The notes beneath the pieces are model-generated. The model was not told the origin of the DNA. It saw only the letters and a list, made by a program, of their open reading frames with translations, and made no database searches. 47,785 bases of DNA from Lachnospiraceae bacterium (GTDB taxonomy: Bacteria; Bacillota; Clostridia; Lachnospirales; Lachnospiraceae), in assembly GCA_017521605.1 (NCBI GenBank), contig JAFXCD010000117.1, positions 1-47,785 on the forward strand, in the 5' to 3' direction. Position numbers and translations under genes: made by a program. Positions 1 to 8,451 of the stretch are shown here, one piece after another. The stretch's first letter is position 1. Each line of letters opens with the position of its first letter.

Positions 1-41
1 CTGTTAATATATCAATGTTGTTTTAATATGACCGTAATCGA

Positions 42-48
42 GGAGGTG
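42..48 (+). promoter_or_regulatory. Ribosome binding site of rpmB
   Basis: AGGAGGTG lies about eight bases before the ATG at 56 and fixes the start. The window begins 55 bases upstream of the gene, so its promoter cannot be judged. Confidence 0.8.
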
Positions 49-55
49 TCAAGAG

Positions 56-241
56 ATGGCAAAGTGTGATGTATGTGGCAAAGGCGTTCATTTTGGTAAC
101 AACGTAAGCCATTCCCATAGAAGAAGTAACGCTATTTGGAAGTCTAATGTAAAGAGTGTTAAATGTATGGTAAACGGTGCAGCTAAGAAAATGCATGTTT
201 GTACCAGTTGCTTAAAGTCTGGTGCTGTTGAAAGAGCATAA
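56..241 (+). CDS. rpmB: 50S ribosomal protein L28, zinc-binding form
   Basis: A 61-residue basic protein with the family start MAKCDVCGKG and two CxxC pairs (Cys4/Cys7 near the start and CTSC near the end). The four cysteines are those of the C+ (zinc-ribbon) form of L28, as opposed to the zinc-free paralogue some Firmicutes induce under zinc starvation. It is a component of the large ribosomal subunit. Length matches the bacterial family. It is monocistronic here: a rho-independent terminator follows 14 bases after the stop, and the next genes lie on the other strand. Identification is secure from sequence. Confidence 0.97.
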   Translation: MAKCDVCGKGVHFGNNVSHSHRRSNAIWKSNVKSVKCMVNGAAKKMHVCTSCLKSGAVERA

Positions 242-254
242 TATTTGCTAAAAG

Positions 255-290
255 AGCCTGTTCATTGAACAGGCTTTTCTTTTTACTTTT
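255..290. terminator. Terminator shared by rpmB and the converging J-domain gene
   Basis: AGCCTGTTC (255-263) pairs perfectly with GAACAGGCT (267-275) across a 3-base loop. The plus strand continues with a T-rich tail, and the minus strand with CTTTTAG, so it can end transcription from both sides. Confidence 0.9.
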
Positions 291-293
291 TCT

Positions 294-827
294 TTATAAA
301 TATTCTTCTTTTCTTCTGGCAAATTCCTTATTAATCAATTGAACCAGCTCTGCGTCTCCCGAATTATTATCCGGATGAAAAATCTTCATCAGATCTTTAT
401 ATCTCTTCCGTAAACTCATCAGACTATTTGTATTACGAAACAACACTCCAACAAATTCATCCAAATTAATATACCTTCTTGGTGCATTAAAGGATGCTTC
501 ATAGCTGCGATTAGTTTCATATAATTTCTTTTCACGATCAAACTTCTTTCGATCCTCTTCTAATTTACGAAACCCTTCCCTCAGGATATCCATTTTCTTT
601 TCCACAAGCAAGCTTTCATCCTTAAGACGCTTTTGTTCTATTACCATACGATGATTTAATGCATCTACATCCTTACGATGTCTTGCCTTTTCCTGGATGA
701 ACTTGTCCTGCATTTCGTCTATAGCATTTTTTTCATTTTGAATTCGTATATTTTCCTGAAATAACCAGAGCTTCGCTTTTTTTAGTTCCTCCACACTCTG
801 GGCATTCATTACCTCATTCCAGTCCAT
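294..827 (-). CDS. Coiled-coil protein with C-terminal J domain
   Basis: About 177 residues. The first two thirds are charged and helical, rich in K/E/R heptad-like spacing (coiled coil). The last 55 residues resemble a DnaJ J domain, with the HPD tripeptide in KIFHPDNN, preceded by a basic helix (LRKRYKDLM) and followed by a helix ending in RRKEEYL. J domains stimulate DnaK-type ATPases; this would be a small DnaK co-chaperone lacking the Gly/Phe and zinc regions of DnaJ. A GTG at 839 would add four residues, but GGAG lies six bases before the ATG at 827, so 827 is chosen. It is the last gene of the cluster that starts near 2725. The client is unknown. Confidence 0.7.
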   Translation of the reverse strand: MDWNEVMNAQSVEELKKAKLWLFQENIRIQNEKNAIDEMQDKFIQEKARHRKDVDALNHRMVIEQKRLKDESLLVEKKMDILREGFRKLEEDRKKFDREKKLYETNRSYEASFNAPRRYINLDEFVGVLFRNTNSLMSLRKRYKDLMKIFHPDNNSGDAELVQLINKEFARRKEEYL

Positions 828-851
828 ATCAAACTCCACATCTACAGTGTC

Positions 852-1004
852 TCAATCACAAATCAGACACCAGTATCCTAATATCAGTAAAATAGCTATC
901 AAAATTATCGCACCTACTTTACTTGAAATAAACAACATTAACAGCATACCAATTGCCACAAAGAAAAGCATCAGACCAACAAAGTGTTTAAACGAATGAT
1001 TCAT
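852..1004 (-). CDS. 50-residue membrane protein (small ORF)
   Basis: A 50-codon ORF starts at the ATG at 1004 and ends with TGA at 852. After a short polar start (MNHSFKHF) nearly the whole protein is hydrophobic: two stretches, about residues 9-27 and 31-47, separated by SSK, so probably two short membrane segments or a hairpin. It sits between gerW (gap 57 bases) and the J-domain gene (gap 24 bases), on the same strand. The ribosome site is weak (GGTGATGG touching the start). No family is recognised. Support is position in a tight gene run, a complete frame and a membrane-like composition; no homologue was checked. Confidence 0.55.
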   Translation of the reverse strand: MNHSFKHFVGLMLFFVAIGMLLMLFISSKVGAIILIAILLILGYWCLICD

Positions 1005-1061
1005 ACCATCACCAAACACTGCTTCTTAATGACAATATATGCATTTTTCCCGAAAATATAA

Positions 1062-1451
1062 TTAAATATTTTCTTCTGGGAACGCAATGTCACGTGCTTC
1101 TTCATTGCTCATAGGTTCCTTTTTGGTCAACTTATCTACCAGCTCAGGCATCATATCCAACACTTTTGTTACAGTATCCTGATTCTTTACATTTACCATC
1201 TTTGTAACACCATCTTTAATTACCAATACAGCACTGGGAGACATCTTACCGCCGATACCACCTGCCGCTCTGGTGCTCTTTTTTTCATCATTCGTTCCTG
1301 TACCAACCCCAAATCCAAAACTAACATCAACCAAGGGAACAATTATTGTATCGCCAATTTCCGTTGGTGCACCTACAACTGTCTTTGTTGATAATGCCGT
1401 ATCCATCTTATTTAACAAGGACTCAACAACACCTTCTACTGTCTTATTCAT
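1062..1451 (-). CDS. gerW: GerW (YtfJ) family spore protein
   Basis: About 129 residues. The core matches the GerW/YtfJ family: a start like NKTVEGVVESLL, a glycine-rich centre (VSFGFGVG, AAGGIGGKMSP) and SAVLVIKDG. In Bacillus, YtfJ/GerW is made in the forespore and is needed for proper germination. The start at 1451 is preferred to the ATG at 1466 because GGAGGA lies seven bases upstream of it; the upstream DUF2953 gene stops just one base away (TAGAATG), which implies translational coupling. Gene order ytfI-gerW is conserved in Bacillus. It implies an organism from a spore-forming lineage. Confidence 0.88.
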   Translation of the reverse strand: MNKTVEGVVESLLNKMDTALSTKTVVGAPTEIGDTIIVPLVDVSFGFGVGTGTNDEKKSTRAAGGIGGKMSPSAVLVIKDGVTKMVNVKNQDTVTKVLDMMPELVDKLTKKEPMSNEEARDIAFPEENI

Positions 1452-1452
1452 T

Positions 1453-2400
1453 CTATTTTCCTCCATTTTTCAATTTATTAATTAAAGGCATTAACCTCTT
1501 ATCAAATAGTATGTGAAGGGCATTAATCAACACAGTCAACACTAAAATTTTTCCCTTAACATAACCATCTGCATTAATTCTTTTTTGTTCAAAATCAGGT
1601 TCCACATTTACATTATCACCAAGCCATGGCAGTAACATACAATAATAACCATACACACGTCCTGTAGTATCCGGTGTTTCAAAGCCAAACAAACAATCTA
1701 ATTTATAAGCTTTGGGTTTAATACTGATGACTATTTTCTTCAATGCACCCCAGGCTTCTTTTAATAAACTCTGTGTATCCTCCTGTTCCCATATATCCAA
1801 ATAATAATTAATGTTATCAATAACAATAATTATTTTATCATATAATTCTTGAATTTTAAACATTATCTTTTCAATTTTATTTTCAGAAAAGCTGTTGTTA
1901 GCTGTTTCTAATACATCATCATTCAACCTATTATTATCAGGTTCCTGTATAATATCATCTCTATCTACTGCTTCATTATTCATTTTTTCAGCTTTTGACA
2001 ATTCAAGCAAGTCAGAATTAATTGTAGGATGATATTTTTCCTTCTTTTTCTTTTTTATTTTTTTTGAAGAACTTATATTCTTTTTTTTAATTTTTTTCAG
2101 TTCCTTGGGTACTTTAACATTCTTTTTAGTTTTATCATTATCTTTAAACAGTTCAAAACCCATTATTTTTAATGATATTACTGGTTTTTCAGGAAACAGA
2201 TAATCTATTTTTAATTTTATAAATTTGCAAAGCCATGTTATATCTGCATTTGCCCGTTTTTCATCATCTGCCAACACTCCTACTGCATGATATTTTATGG
2301 GCACCAGTAAAACCAATACAACAAGCATTAATAATCCTACCAATAAAGCCAAGAGAACAATTCCGATTATTTTTAATAATCCCAACAAAAATGCCAACAT
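1453..2400 (-). CDS. DUF2953 (YtfI-like) membrane protein
   Basis: A 315-residue protein with one strongly hydrophobic N-terminal segment (about residues 5-33), then a long, very lysine-rich, low-complexity linker (roughly 90-175), then a C-terminal DUF2953-like part with YKLDCLFGFETPDTTGRVYGYY and a final hydrophobic segment around VLTVLINALHILF. The central linker is nearly all K/E/N/S and is probably disordered. Its placement directly before gerW reproduces the ytfI-ytfJ pair of Bacillus, so a sporulation or spore-coat role is inferred. It starts one base after the stop of the preceding gene, so three genes form a coupled unit. Confidence 0.8.
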   Translation of the reverse strand: MLAFLLGLLKIIGIVLLALLVGLLMLVVLVLLVPIKYHAVGVLADDEKRANADITWLCKFIKLKIDYLFPEKPVISLKIMGFELFKDNDKTKKNVKVPKELKKIKKKNISSSKKIKKKKKEKYHPTINSDLLELSKAEKMNNEAVDRDDIIQEPDNNRLNDDVLETANNSFSENKIEKIMFKIQELYDKIIIVIDNINYYLDIWEQEDTQSLLKEAWGALKKIVISIKPKAYKLDCLFGFETPDTTGRVYGYYCMLLPWLGDNVNVEPDFEQKRINADGYVKGKILVLTVLINALHILFDKRLMPLINKLKNGGK

Positions 2401-2401
2401 A

Positions 2402-2725
2402 CTATTCTCCCATTATATACGCTCTCAAATTTGCATCTCCCTGATTTTCCACACATTCCTGCATCCACTGTTCTACGATGGCAATTGCATCTTCCCTGTT
2501 CTTAGCAATACCCAAAACGTAGGGAGGATTCTTACTATAATACTTTTGTATAAGATATTTTGCATCATATATATCAAGTTGTTCCTGATTATTGGACGCT
2601 ATTGTAATAAGAAACAAATTTGCTCCTATCGGATTTTCATGTAAATTCTTCTTCATTTGCATCAAGTCCTTATATTCCAAACCTTCCCCAAGACGCAGAT
2701 GATAATGAAAATTTATTTTATTCAT
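2402..2725 (-). CDS. Conserved-looking protein of unknown function
   Basis: About 107 residues, soluble, with no signal or membrane segment. Recognisable stretches are MNKINFHYHLRLGEGL, then MKKNL...ANLFLITIASNNQEQLDIYDA, then VLGIAKNREDAIAIVEQW; these suggest a small alpha/beta fold. No family is recognised. The ATG at 2725 is preferred over that at 2746 because AGGTGAG stands just before it, while nothing like a ribosome site precedes 2746. It is first in the ytfI-gerW unit (next gene begins one base after its stop), so guilt by association points to the sporulation/germination theme, but that is inference only. Confidence 0.7.
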   Translation of the reverse strand: MNKINFHYHLRLGEGLEYKDLMQMKKNLHENPIGANLFLITIASNNQEQLDIYDAKYLIQKYYSKNPPYVLGIAKNREDAIAIVEQWMQECVENQGDANLRAYIMGE

Positions 2726-2766
2726 AAACTCACCTAATTTTAGCATTTCTATACTTAATCAAAATA

Positions 2767-2772
2767 AGTATA
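2767..2772 (-). promoter_or_regulatory. Possible extended -10 for the 2725-294 gene cluster
   Basis: On the minus strand TGTTATACT is an extended -10 (TG-N-TATACT) about 40 bases before the first ATG. No good -35 box stands at 16-18 bases, which is tolerable for extended -10 promoters. Confidence 0.4.
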
Positions 2773-2802
2773 ACATAAAACCTCAAAAAAGAAAATCTAT
2801 AT

Positions 2803-2835
2803 AACTAAAAAAAGTTTGGTATTTACCAAACTTTT
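2803..2835 (-). terminator. Terminator of the NUDIX gene
   Basis: AAAAGTTTGGT pairs perfectly with ACCAAACTTTT (2810-2820 with 2825-2835, 4-base loop), followed on the minus strand by a T run. The stem begins inside the NUDIX stop codon. Confidence 0.88.
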
Positions 2836-3286
2836 AGTAGTATTTCTTATTTCCCCAGAGATTATTTTTTCTTAATTCCAGATATTCATTATAAGCCTTT
2901 TCTAAAATCTGCTTCTCATTAGAAAATCTAAGCAAATGATACGCTTCATGATACTTATAATATCCGGAATCTACAAAATACTCTTCCTTTTGTGGTTTAC
3001 TGTAATAACTGTCTGCCATCATTAAGTACCAATGCACATCTTTCTCTACCACATCCTCAGGCACAGAAAATGTATATTCACTTTTACCAATATACTTAAT
3101 AATAGACGCTTTCGCACCGGACTCTTCCAAAACTTCCCGTAAAGCTGTATCCTTATACTCCTCGCCCTCCTCTACGGTACCCTTGGGCAGAACCCAACCT
3201 TCGTATTTATTCTTGTAGTTTTTATACAAGAGTAAAATTTTTCCACGAAAAATTACCACACCACCACAGCTTGTTGCCTCAATCAT
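2834..3286 (-). CDS. NUDIX hydrolase
   Basis: A 150-residue protein with a full Nudix box: WVLPKGTVEEGEEYKDTAL then REVLEESGA, which fits GX5EX7REUXEEXGU. The glutamates of REVLEESG bind the catalytic metal. The box is placed early, preceded by TSCGGVVIF, as in MutT/diadenosine polyphosphate (Ap4A/Ap6A) hydrolases; the extra RWY-like tail does not reveal the substrate. The start is fixed by AGGAGG eight bases upstream. It has its own promoter and terminator, so it is a single-gene unit downstream of the penicillin-binding protein gene. Confidence 0.9.
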   Translation of the reverse strand: MIEATSCGGVVIFRGKILLLYKNYKNKYEGWVLPKGTVEEGEEYKDTALREVLEESGAKASIIKYIGKSEYTFSVPEDVVEKDVHWYLMMADSYYSKPQKEEYFVDSGYYKYHEAYHLLRFSNEKQILEKAYNEYLELRKNNLWGNKKYY

Positions 3287-3330
3287 TGCAATTCCTCCTG
3301 ATTTGGTGTGCCATATTTGACCTAAGCATT

Positions 3331-3359
3331 AGTATATGACAATTGTTCAATAATAGCAA
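3331..3359 (-). promoter_or_regulatory. Promoter of the NUDIX gene
   Basis: Minus strand: TTGCTA (3354-3359), 17-base spacer, TATACT (3331-3336), 45 bases ahead of the start codon. Confidence 0.6.
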
Positions 3360-3371
3360 CATAAATTTTAA

Positions 3372-4856
3372 TTATTTAAAATATGCATCTAAAACACGTC
3401 TTGCAATTGGTACGGCATAATCACCACCAGCTCCTGCACTTTCTATTATTACGGTTATAGCAATTTCAGGATTGTCGGCCGGCGCAAAACCTGTAAACCA
3501 TGCATGCGAATCACCCGAACTGTTATATTCAGCCGAACCGGTTTTTCCGGCAGCCGTATAGCCGTATCCTTTCAATCTGGTTGCAGTTCCCTGCTCCACT
3601 ACAGAGGTCATCAGTTCTCTAAGCACAGCACTTTCTTCCGATGACATTAATCTTCCATACTCTTTACTTTTATAAGTATGATATTCTACACCGGTTGCTG
3701 TCTCTATATGGTCTACTAAATACGGGCGCATTAAAACTCCATCATTTGCAATTGCAGCTGTTATCATATTCAGATGTATGGGTGATATCTGCACCTTTCC
3801 CTGACCTATGGAAGCCTGTAGCATCTCATAATCATCCATATACTCTGATATGGGGGTTTTACTTATTGCAGTAGTAAAATCCAAATTAAGAGACTGGTTA
3901 AATAAAAGATTATCCAATGTTTGTGAAAATTCATTTCTATCCAGTTTCATGCCTATATTTGCAAAAGAGGTATTACATGATTTAGCAAATGATTTTGTTA
4001 AATCCACTCTATTATGAACACTATTGTGGTAACAATGAATTCTATTATTATCAACTTTATATGAACCATTACATTGATAACTATATTGGTCATATGTTTC
4101 ATCGTTTTCACGTATATACTCCAGTGCTGTTATAATCTTAAAGGTTGATCCGGGCGGATATAAGCCGGTGGTAGCTCTGTTCAACAAGATAGAACTGTCG
4201 CCATCCTCCACCAAATCGTCCCAAATATCTGCAATTTCATTTGGGTCAAAATCAGGTTTTGATACCATAGTCAGTACCTTACCTGTGGATACATCTGTTA
4301 CAATTATGGCTCCTTCATAAATACCCATGGCATTATAAGCTGCCTCCTGCATATCCATACGTAGATTTGTAATCACATTATTTCCCGGATTCTTTCGACC
4401 CGCGGTTGTGTTTTCCACCTTCTGACTTAAGGATATATTGGAATTTATCAAATAGTAGTTACAAAAATCCTCAATTCCCGTCCGACCCTGTGTGGAAAAT
4501 CCAACCACATGGGAAAACATATTTTCATATGGATAGTGCCTGATTTCTTTTCCATCCGCATTCAATGCCGTCTGCGCAAGCACATAACCATCTGCTGAAT
4601 AAATAGAGCCTCTGTAATTTTTGGCCAGCAGAATCTCCTGACGTTTATTATAGCTGTTATTTATCATTTTCTGCTCATTATTAGCCACAAAAATTCCCAG
4701 ATAAACAATCATAGCCAGAAATATCCCGACAATCGTTAACATTACGCCAATTATCTTGCTATTATTATTCTTCTGCTTCCTCCCAGTCTTCAATGAAGTC
4801 GTAGTCTTCTTCATATTCATTTCCGAAATGTTCTTTTGAGATTTCTTTTTGCTCAT
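3372..4856 (-). CDS. Penicillin-binding protein (class B-like transpeptidase)
   Basis: A 494-residue protein with a short basic cytoplasmic tail, one membrane anchor (about residues 35-57) and a periplasm-facing transpeptidase domain. The three active-site motifs are present: STFK (Ser237 nucleophile), SCN (293-295) and KTG (438-440). It resembles the PbpA/FtsI-type proteins encoded beside FtsW/RodA/SpoVE in Clostridia and would cross-link peptidoglycan with that polymerase. The start at 4856 has AGGAG eight bases upstream, although this makes the gene overlap the FtsW-family gene by 92 bases in another frame. Dedicated role (division, elongation or spore cortex) cannot be told from sequence. 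Confidence 0.92.
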   Translation of the reverse strand: MSKKKSQKNISEMNMKKTTTSLKTGRKQKNNNSKIIGVMLTIVGIFLAMIVYLGIFVANNEQKMINNSYNKRQEILLAKNYRGSIYSADGYVLAQTALNADGKEIRHYPYENMFSHVVGFSTQGRTGIEDFCNYYLINSNISLSQKVENTTAGRKNPGNNVITNLRMDMQEAAYNAMGIYEGAIIVTDVSTGKVLTMVSKPDFDPNEIADIWDDLVEDGDSSILLNRATTGLYPPGSTFKIITALEYIRENDETYDQYSYQCNGSYKVDNNRIHCYHNSVHNRVDLTKSFAKSCNTSFANIGMKLDRNEFSQTLDNLLFNQSLNLDFTTAISKTPISEYMDDYEMLQASIGQGKVQISPIHLNMITAAIANDGVLMRPYLVDHIETATGVEYHTYKSKEYGRLMSSEESAVLRELMTSVVEQGTATRLKGYGYTAAGKTGSAEYNSSGDSHAWFTGFAPADNPEIAITVIIESAGAGGDYAVPIARRVLDAYFK

Positions 4857-6168
4857 TTCGTTTTTCTCCTTCTTTTACAGCAATCATATAAATACCTTGC
4901 ACCAAAAAGAACATAATCATAGTTGAAAGCATAGAGCTTCCGCCATAACTGATTAATGGTAATGTTACACCAGTGATGGGTACAAATCGTATACCACCAC
5001 CAACAGTAAGGAATATCTGAAAAATATAAATAATACCGAATCCAAAAGCTGTCAATCGATAAAACATATTTTTATTTTTCAGTGCTGTCTTCATCATCAT
5101 CAAGAAACAACTTAGGATTACCAACAACAATAGAATACCAAAAATCGTTCCAAACTCTTCACATATGGAAGAGAATATAAAATCTTCTTCTACATAAGGA
5201 ATATCATCAGGAGTTCCCTGATAAAGTCCCATACCAAACCAACTGCCACTGCCAATGGCAAATAATGATTGTGTAATTTGATATCCCTGATTATCAATAT
5301 ACCTCCAAGGATTTGTCCAGGCCAAAACACGTATACGTACATGGGAAAACAGATGATATGCCACTATAGAAGCAGCAGCTCCTCCTCCAAAACCAAGTAA
5401 CAAATAAAGATAACTGCCTGTTGCAACAAATAACATCAACAAATACGTCACAAAAAAAATCAATGCACTTCCCAAATCTTTCGATAACACCAATATTAAT
5501 ACATGGGCTCCGGCTACAATTGTCGTCAAAATCACATTAGCTAACGAAGTGCTTTTATACAGTGATGCTGCCATAAACAGTACAAATAAAATCTTAACCA
5601 TTTCTGAGGGTTGGAAGGTTATTCCCTGTATGGTAAAAGATAACTTTGAACCCAATGTGGTTTCTCCCAAAATCAGTACCATGGACAAGGGAAAGATTCC
5701 TATTACTGCATAAATGCATCGTAATTTACTTAAAAATTTGAATCTGCTGATAATCACCGGTACAAACATACAAATGATATAAGAAACCAAAATAATTTTA
5801 AACTGGCGTACAGCCTTATCCACATCCAGTCTGGATACCATAATCATACCAATACCTATCAGCATGCACATATTATTCAGCAATAATCTATTGGTGTTTT
5901 TATATACAATAGGTGTAATGCATAATACTAAGAAAAAAAATACCTGTAATACACCATATAGAAATACATATATCCAATCACGACTTAAAATTGACATATT
6001 AAAAAAGCTTACCAGCTGAATAACAAACATCCAAAAATTCTGTCGTATATATATAAATCCCCCATCGCGATCATTACGATACCGAAAAACCATCAAAGAA
6101 TCCAAGGTATAAAATGCCATACACAACACTAATAAATATCTCGAAACTGTTGTAATATATTCTTGCAT
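4765..6168 (-). CDS. FtsW/RodA/SpoVE family peptidoglycan polymerase
   Basis: A 467-residue integral membrane protein with about ten hydrophobic segments. The SEDS signature is seen in ITFQPSEMVKILFVLF, LSKDLGSALIFFVTYL, the extracellular loop with NPWRYIDNQGYQITQSLFAIGSG and the C-terminal PLISYGGSSMLSTM. These enzymes polymerise glycan strands from lipid II with a partner class B PBP, which is encoded immediately downstream and overlaps it. The C-terminal tail is unusually acidic (EYEEDYDFIEDWEEAEE). AAGGAGG precedes the ATG. Assignment to the division, elongation or sporulation paralogue is not possible without a tree. Confidence 0.93.
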   Translation of the reverse strand: MQEYITTVSRYLLVLCMAFYTLDSLMVFRYRNDRDGGFIYIRQNFWMFVIQLVSFFNMSILSRDWIYVFLYGVLQVFFFLVLCITPIVYKNTNRLLLNNMCMLIGIGMIMVSRLDVDKAVRQFKIILVSYIICMFVPVIISRFKFLSKLRCIYAVIGIFPLSMVLILGETTLGSKLSFTIQGITFQPSEMVKILFVLFMAASLYKSTSLANVILTTIVAGAHVLILVLSKDLGSALIFFVTYLLMLFVATGSYLYLLLGFGGGAAASIVAYHLFSHVRIRVLAWTNPWRYIDNQGYQITQSLFAIGSGSWFGMGLYQGTPDDIPYVEEDFIFSSICEEFGTIFGILLLLVILSCFLMMMKTALKNKNMFYRLTAFGFGIIYIFQIFLTVGGGIRFVPITGVTLPLISYGGSSMLSTMIMFFLVQGIYMIAVKEGEKRNEQKEISKEHFGNEYEEDYDFIEDWEEAEE

Positions 6169-6195
6169 AATATCCTCCTTATTCTATAAACCTGC

Positions 6196-6219
6196 ATATC
6201 ACAACCATGTTTGTGATAT
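6196..6219. repeat. Perfect 9-bp inverted repeat between the U32 and FtsW-family genes
   Basis: ATATCACAA (6196-6204) and TTGTGATAT (6211-6219) with a 6-base loop. No T run follows on either strand, so it looks more like an operator dyad or mRNA hairpin than a simple terminator. Confidence 0.5.
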
Positions 6220-6248
6220 TACTTCAATCGAAAGTAAAAATTTTATTT

Positions 6249-8435
6249 TTACTCTACGCCCCTTTTCTCGTGACCTGTAGTAAATTCACTATAAGGGCTT
6301 TCCATTATTTTTCCTTCTGACAAACCATCAAAAAATCCCAGCACTTCATAAGTCTCTTTAGGTGTTTCCACTGTAAATATCAAACGTTTACTACATGCGA
6401 TATCCATCCCTGAAATATCCTTGTGCAAAGATAACGGTACAGAATTATATATAATATTATAACAATACAAACAATTCTGTATTACCGGAAACGTTTTGTG
6501 ATATCGGTCTATTATCTGAGCTTGTGCTACACCATCCATATTAATACATTGTCCCATGGTCTTACTGATGCAATTAGCTGTAATCATCATAGGAATTCTT
6601 CCATAAACTACTTTTTCAAAAGAAGCATCCTGAAATAGCTTTGAACTTTCCTTTTTATTTAACTCATAAGGACAAGTCAAACCATCCATACGCTCTCCCC
6701 AAAATCTTCTTGCATAGATATTCCAAACATATAATCCTGCATCAGCCACTAATAAGCCCTCATAATTACAGCTCTGTAGAAATGCGTATTCTTCAATATT
6801 TCGCACTAACAATCCATTATAACCATGCATTCTGGCATAGGCAATCAATTTTTCTATTTTACCCTCATCTTTCTGCCGCATACAATATGGTAATGCTATA
6901 TACACTCTATCCCCTGCAATATTTGTCGAAAAATCTTCCTTTAATACTAATTCTCCTTCAATATAAACCCTGCCTACTTTTTCCATGTGACAATTTACAA
7001 ATTCTTCCACTATTTTTAACTGGTCAAAAGTAGATACTTGTATGTTAAACTGATTATATTGGTATGTTTCTTTATTTTTCAACACATTATTTCCATATTT
7101 ATGTTCATCATATACTATTGTTTTTCTTTTATGATTCAGACCATTCCTTTCAATTATCTTATTCTCCAACTCAAAAACTGCAAGCCTACGCAGCTCATTT
7201 AATGCTTTCAATGCATAAAAAGACTGACCATCTGTAAATGTTTGAATATTATCTGCCACAAAACAGGTATCTCCCAATTTAGAAATCTGCTTTACCATAT
7301 TCTCCTCTGATATGGGTTGATTTTGTGCAGCCGTTACTAAATCTCCTTCCACTGTTACAGAAAGATCTTCACAAATCATGGTGATTTGTGCATTATTCCC
7401 GGAAACAATTTCCACAAAAATATCAACCTTCTTCTTGGGTTTATTCAAAATATAATTATCCCTAATTTCATCAATAATCACTTCATTGCTACCACTATAT
7501 GCAGGATTCTTCAACGTAACCATATCCGAACCATTGTGTTTGTAATAGTATCCATCCTGAATTTCACTACGAATATACAACTGCATCAACAGTGATATAT
7601 CTTTTTTATCAATTACCAGCTTTTTGTTCGGATTCCTTTTCTTTAAATCTATATATTTTCGATACACAGCAGTTACACCGGCAGCATACTCCGGCTTTTT
7701 CATACGCCCCTCTATCTTGAAGGAATCTATTCCCGACTCTATCAGCTCATCCAGATGTTCTAATGTACACATATCTTTCAGGCTTAAGGGATAACATTCT
7801 TCTTTCTTATTTCCTTCTACATCCACATGATATGGCAAACGGCATGGCTGGGCACATTTACCTCGATTCCCACTCCTTCCCCCCAATATACTACTAAACA
7901 GACATTGACCGGAATAGCAATAACACATTGCTCCATGGATAAAGGTCTCGATCTCCAATCCTGTAGCATCCCTCATATGACGTATTTCAGTCAGGCTCAA
8001 TTCTCTGGCAGGTACAATACGTGTTGCACCTAATTCTTTTAAAAATCCGGCACCAAATGCACCGGTTATGGTCATCTGTGTACTTACATGAAGCTCCATA
8101 TCAGGAAAATACTGCTTTACATATTGAAACACTCCCAAATCCTGTATGATACAGGCATCAAGCCCAGCCACATACATAGGACATAGAAAATTATATAAAT
8201 CCTGCAATTCCCACTCTTTAAACAGTGTATTTATAGTCAGGTATACTTTTCTCCCCCAAATATGTGCATACCTAATACAGAACAATAATTCCTTTTCGGT
8301 AAAGTTGTCAGCATAAGCTCTTGCACCATATTTATTTCCGGCCAGATATACCGCATCCGCACCTGCATGTATAGCTCCAAAAAAGGCTTCCATACTACCT
8401 GCAGGAGCCAATAACTCAACCTTTAATTCAGACAT
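6249..8435 (-). CDS. U32 family peptidase-like protein (RlhA/TrhP-type RNA hydroxylation)
   Basis: About 728 residues. The N-terminal U32 core has VELLAPAGSMEAFFGAIHAGADAVY, the family signature IHGAMCYCYSGQCLFSS and the cysteine cluster GNRGKCAQPCRLPY; a second half of about 350 residues resembles the DUF3656 extension. Although named peptidases, characterised relatives (E. coli RlhA, B. subtilis TrhP) hydroxylate rRNA or tRNA pyrimidines, and the conserved cysteines probably bind an Fe-S cluster. The longer frame from 8480 begins inside a terminator palindrome; the ATG at 8435 has GAGG close upstream and starts with the family motif, so it is chosen. It lies in the zapA-to-FtsW run. Confidence 0.88.
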   Translation of the reverse strand: MSELKVELLAPAGSMEAFFGAIHAGADAVYLAGNKYGARAYADNFTEKELLFCIRYAHIWGRKVYLTINTLFKEWELQDLYNFLCPMYVAGLDACIIQDLGVFQYVKQYFPDMELHVSTQMTITGAFGAGFLKELGATRIVPARELSLTEIRHMRDATGLEIETFIHGAMCYCYSGQCLFSSILGGRSGNRGKCAQPCRLPYHVDVEGNKKEECYPLSLKDMCTLEHLDELIESGIDSFKIEGRMKKPEYAAGVTAVYRKYIDLKKRNPNKKLVIDKKDISLLMQLYIRSEIQDGYYYKHNGSDMVTLKNPAYSGSNEVIIDEIRDNYILNKPKKKVDIFVEIVSGNNAQITMICEDLSVTVEGDLVTAAQNQPISEENMVKQISKLGDTCFVADNIQTFTDGQSFYALKALNELRRLAVFELENKIIERNGLNHKRKTIVYDEHKYGNNVLKNKETYQYNQFNIQVSTFDQLKIVEEFVNCHMEKVGRVYIEGELVLKEDFSTNIAGDRVYIALPYCMRQKDEGKIEKLIAYARMHGYNGLLVRNIEEYAFLQSCNYEGLLVADAGLYVWNIYARRFWGERMDGLTCPYELNKKESSKLFQDASFEKVVYGRIPMMITANCISKTMGQCINMDGVAQAQIIDRYHKTFPVIQNCLYCYNIIYNSVPLSLHKDISGMDIACSKRLIFTVETPKETYEVLGFFDGLSEGKIMESPYSEFTTGHEKRGVE

Positions 8436-8451
8436 ACCTCTTCCTCTCTTA

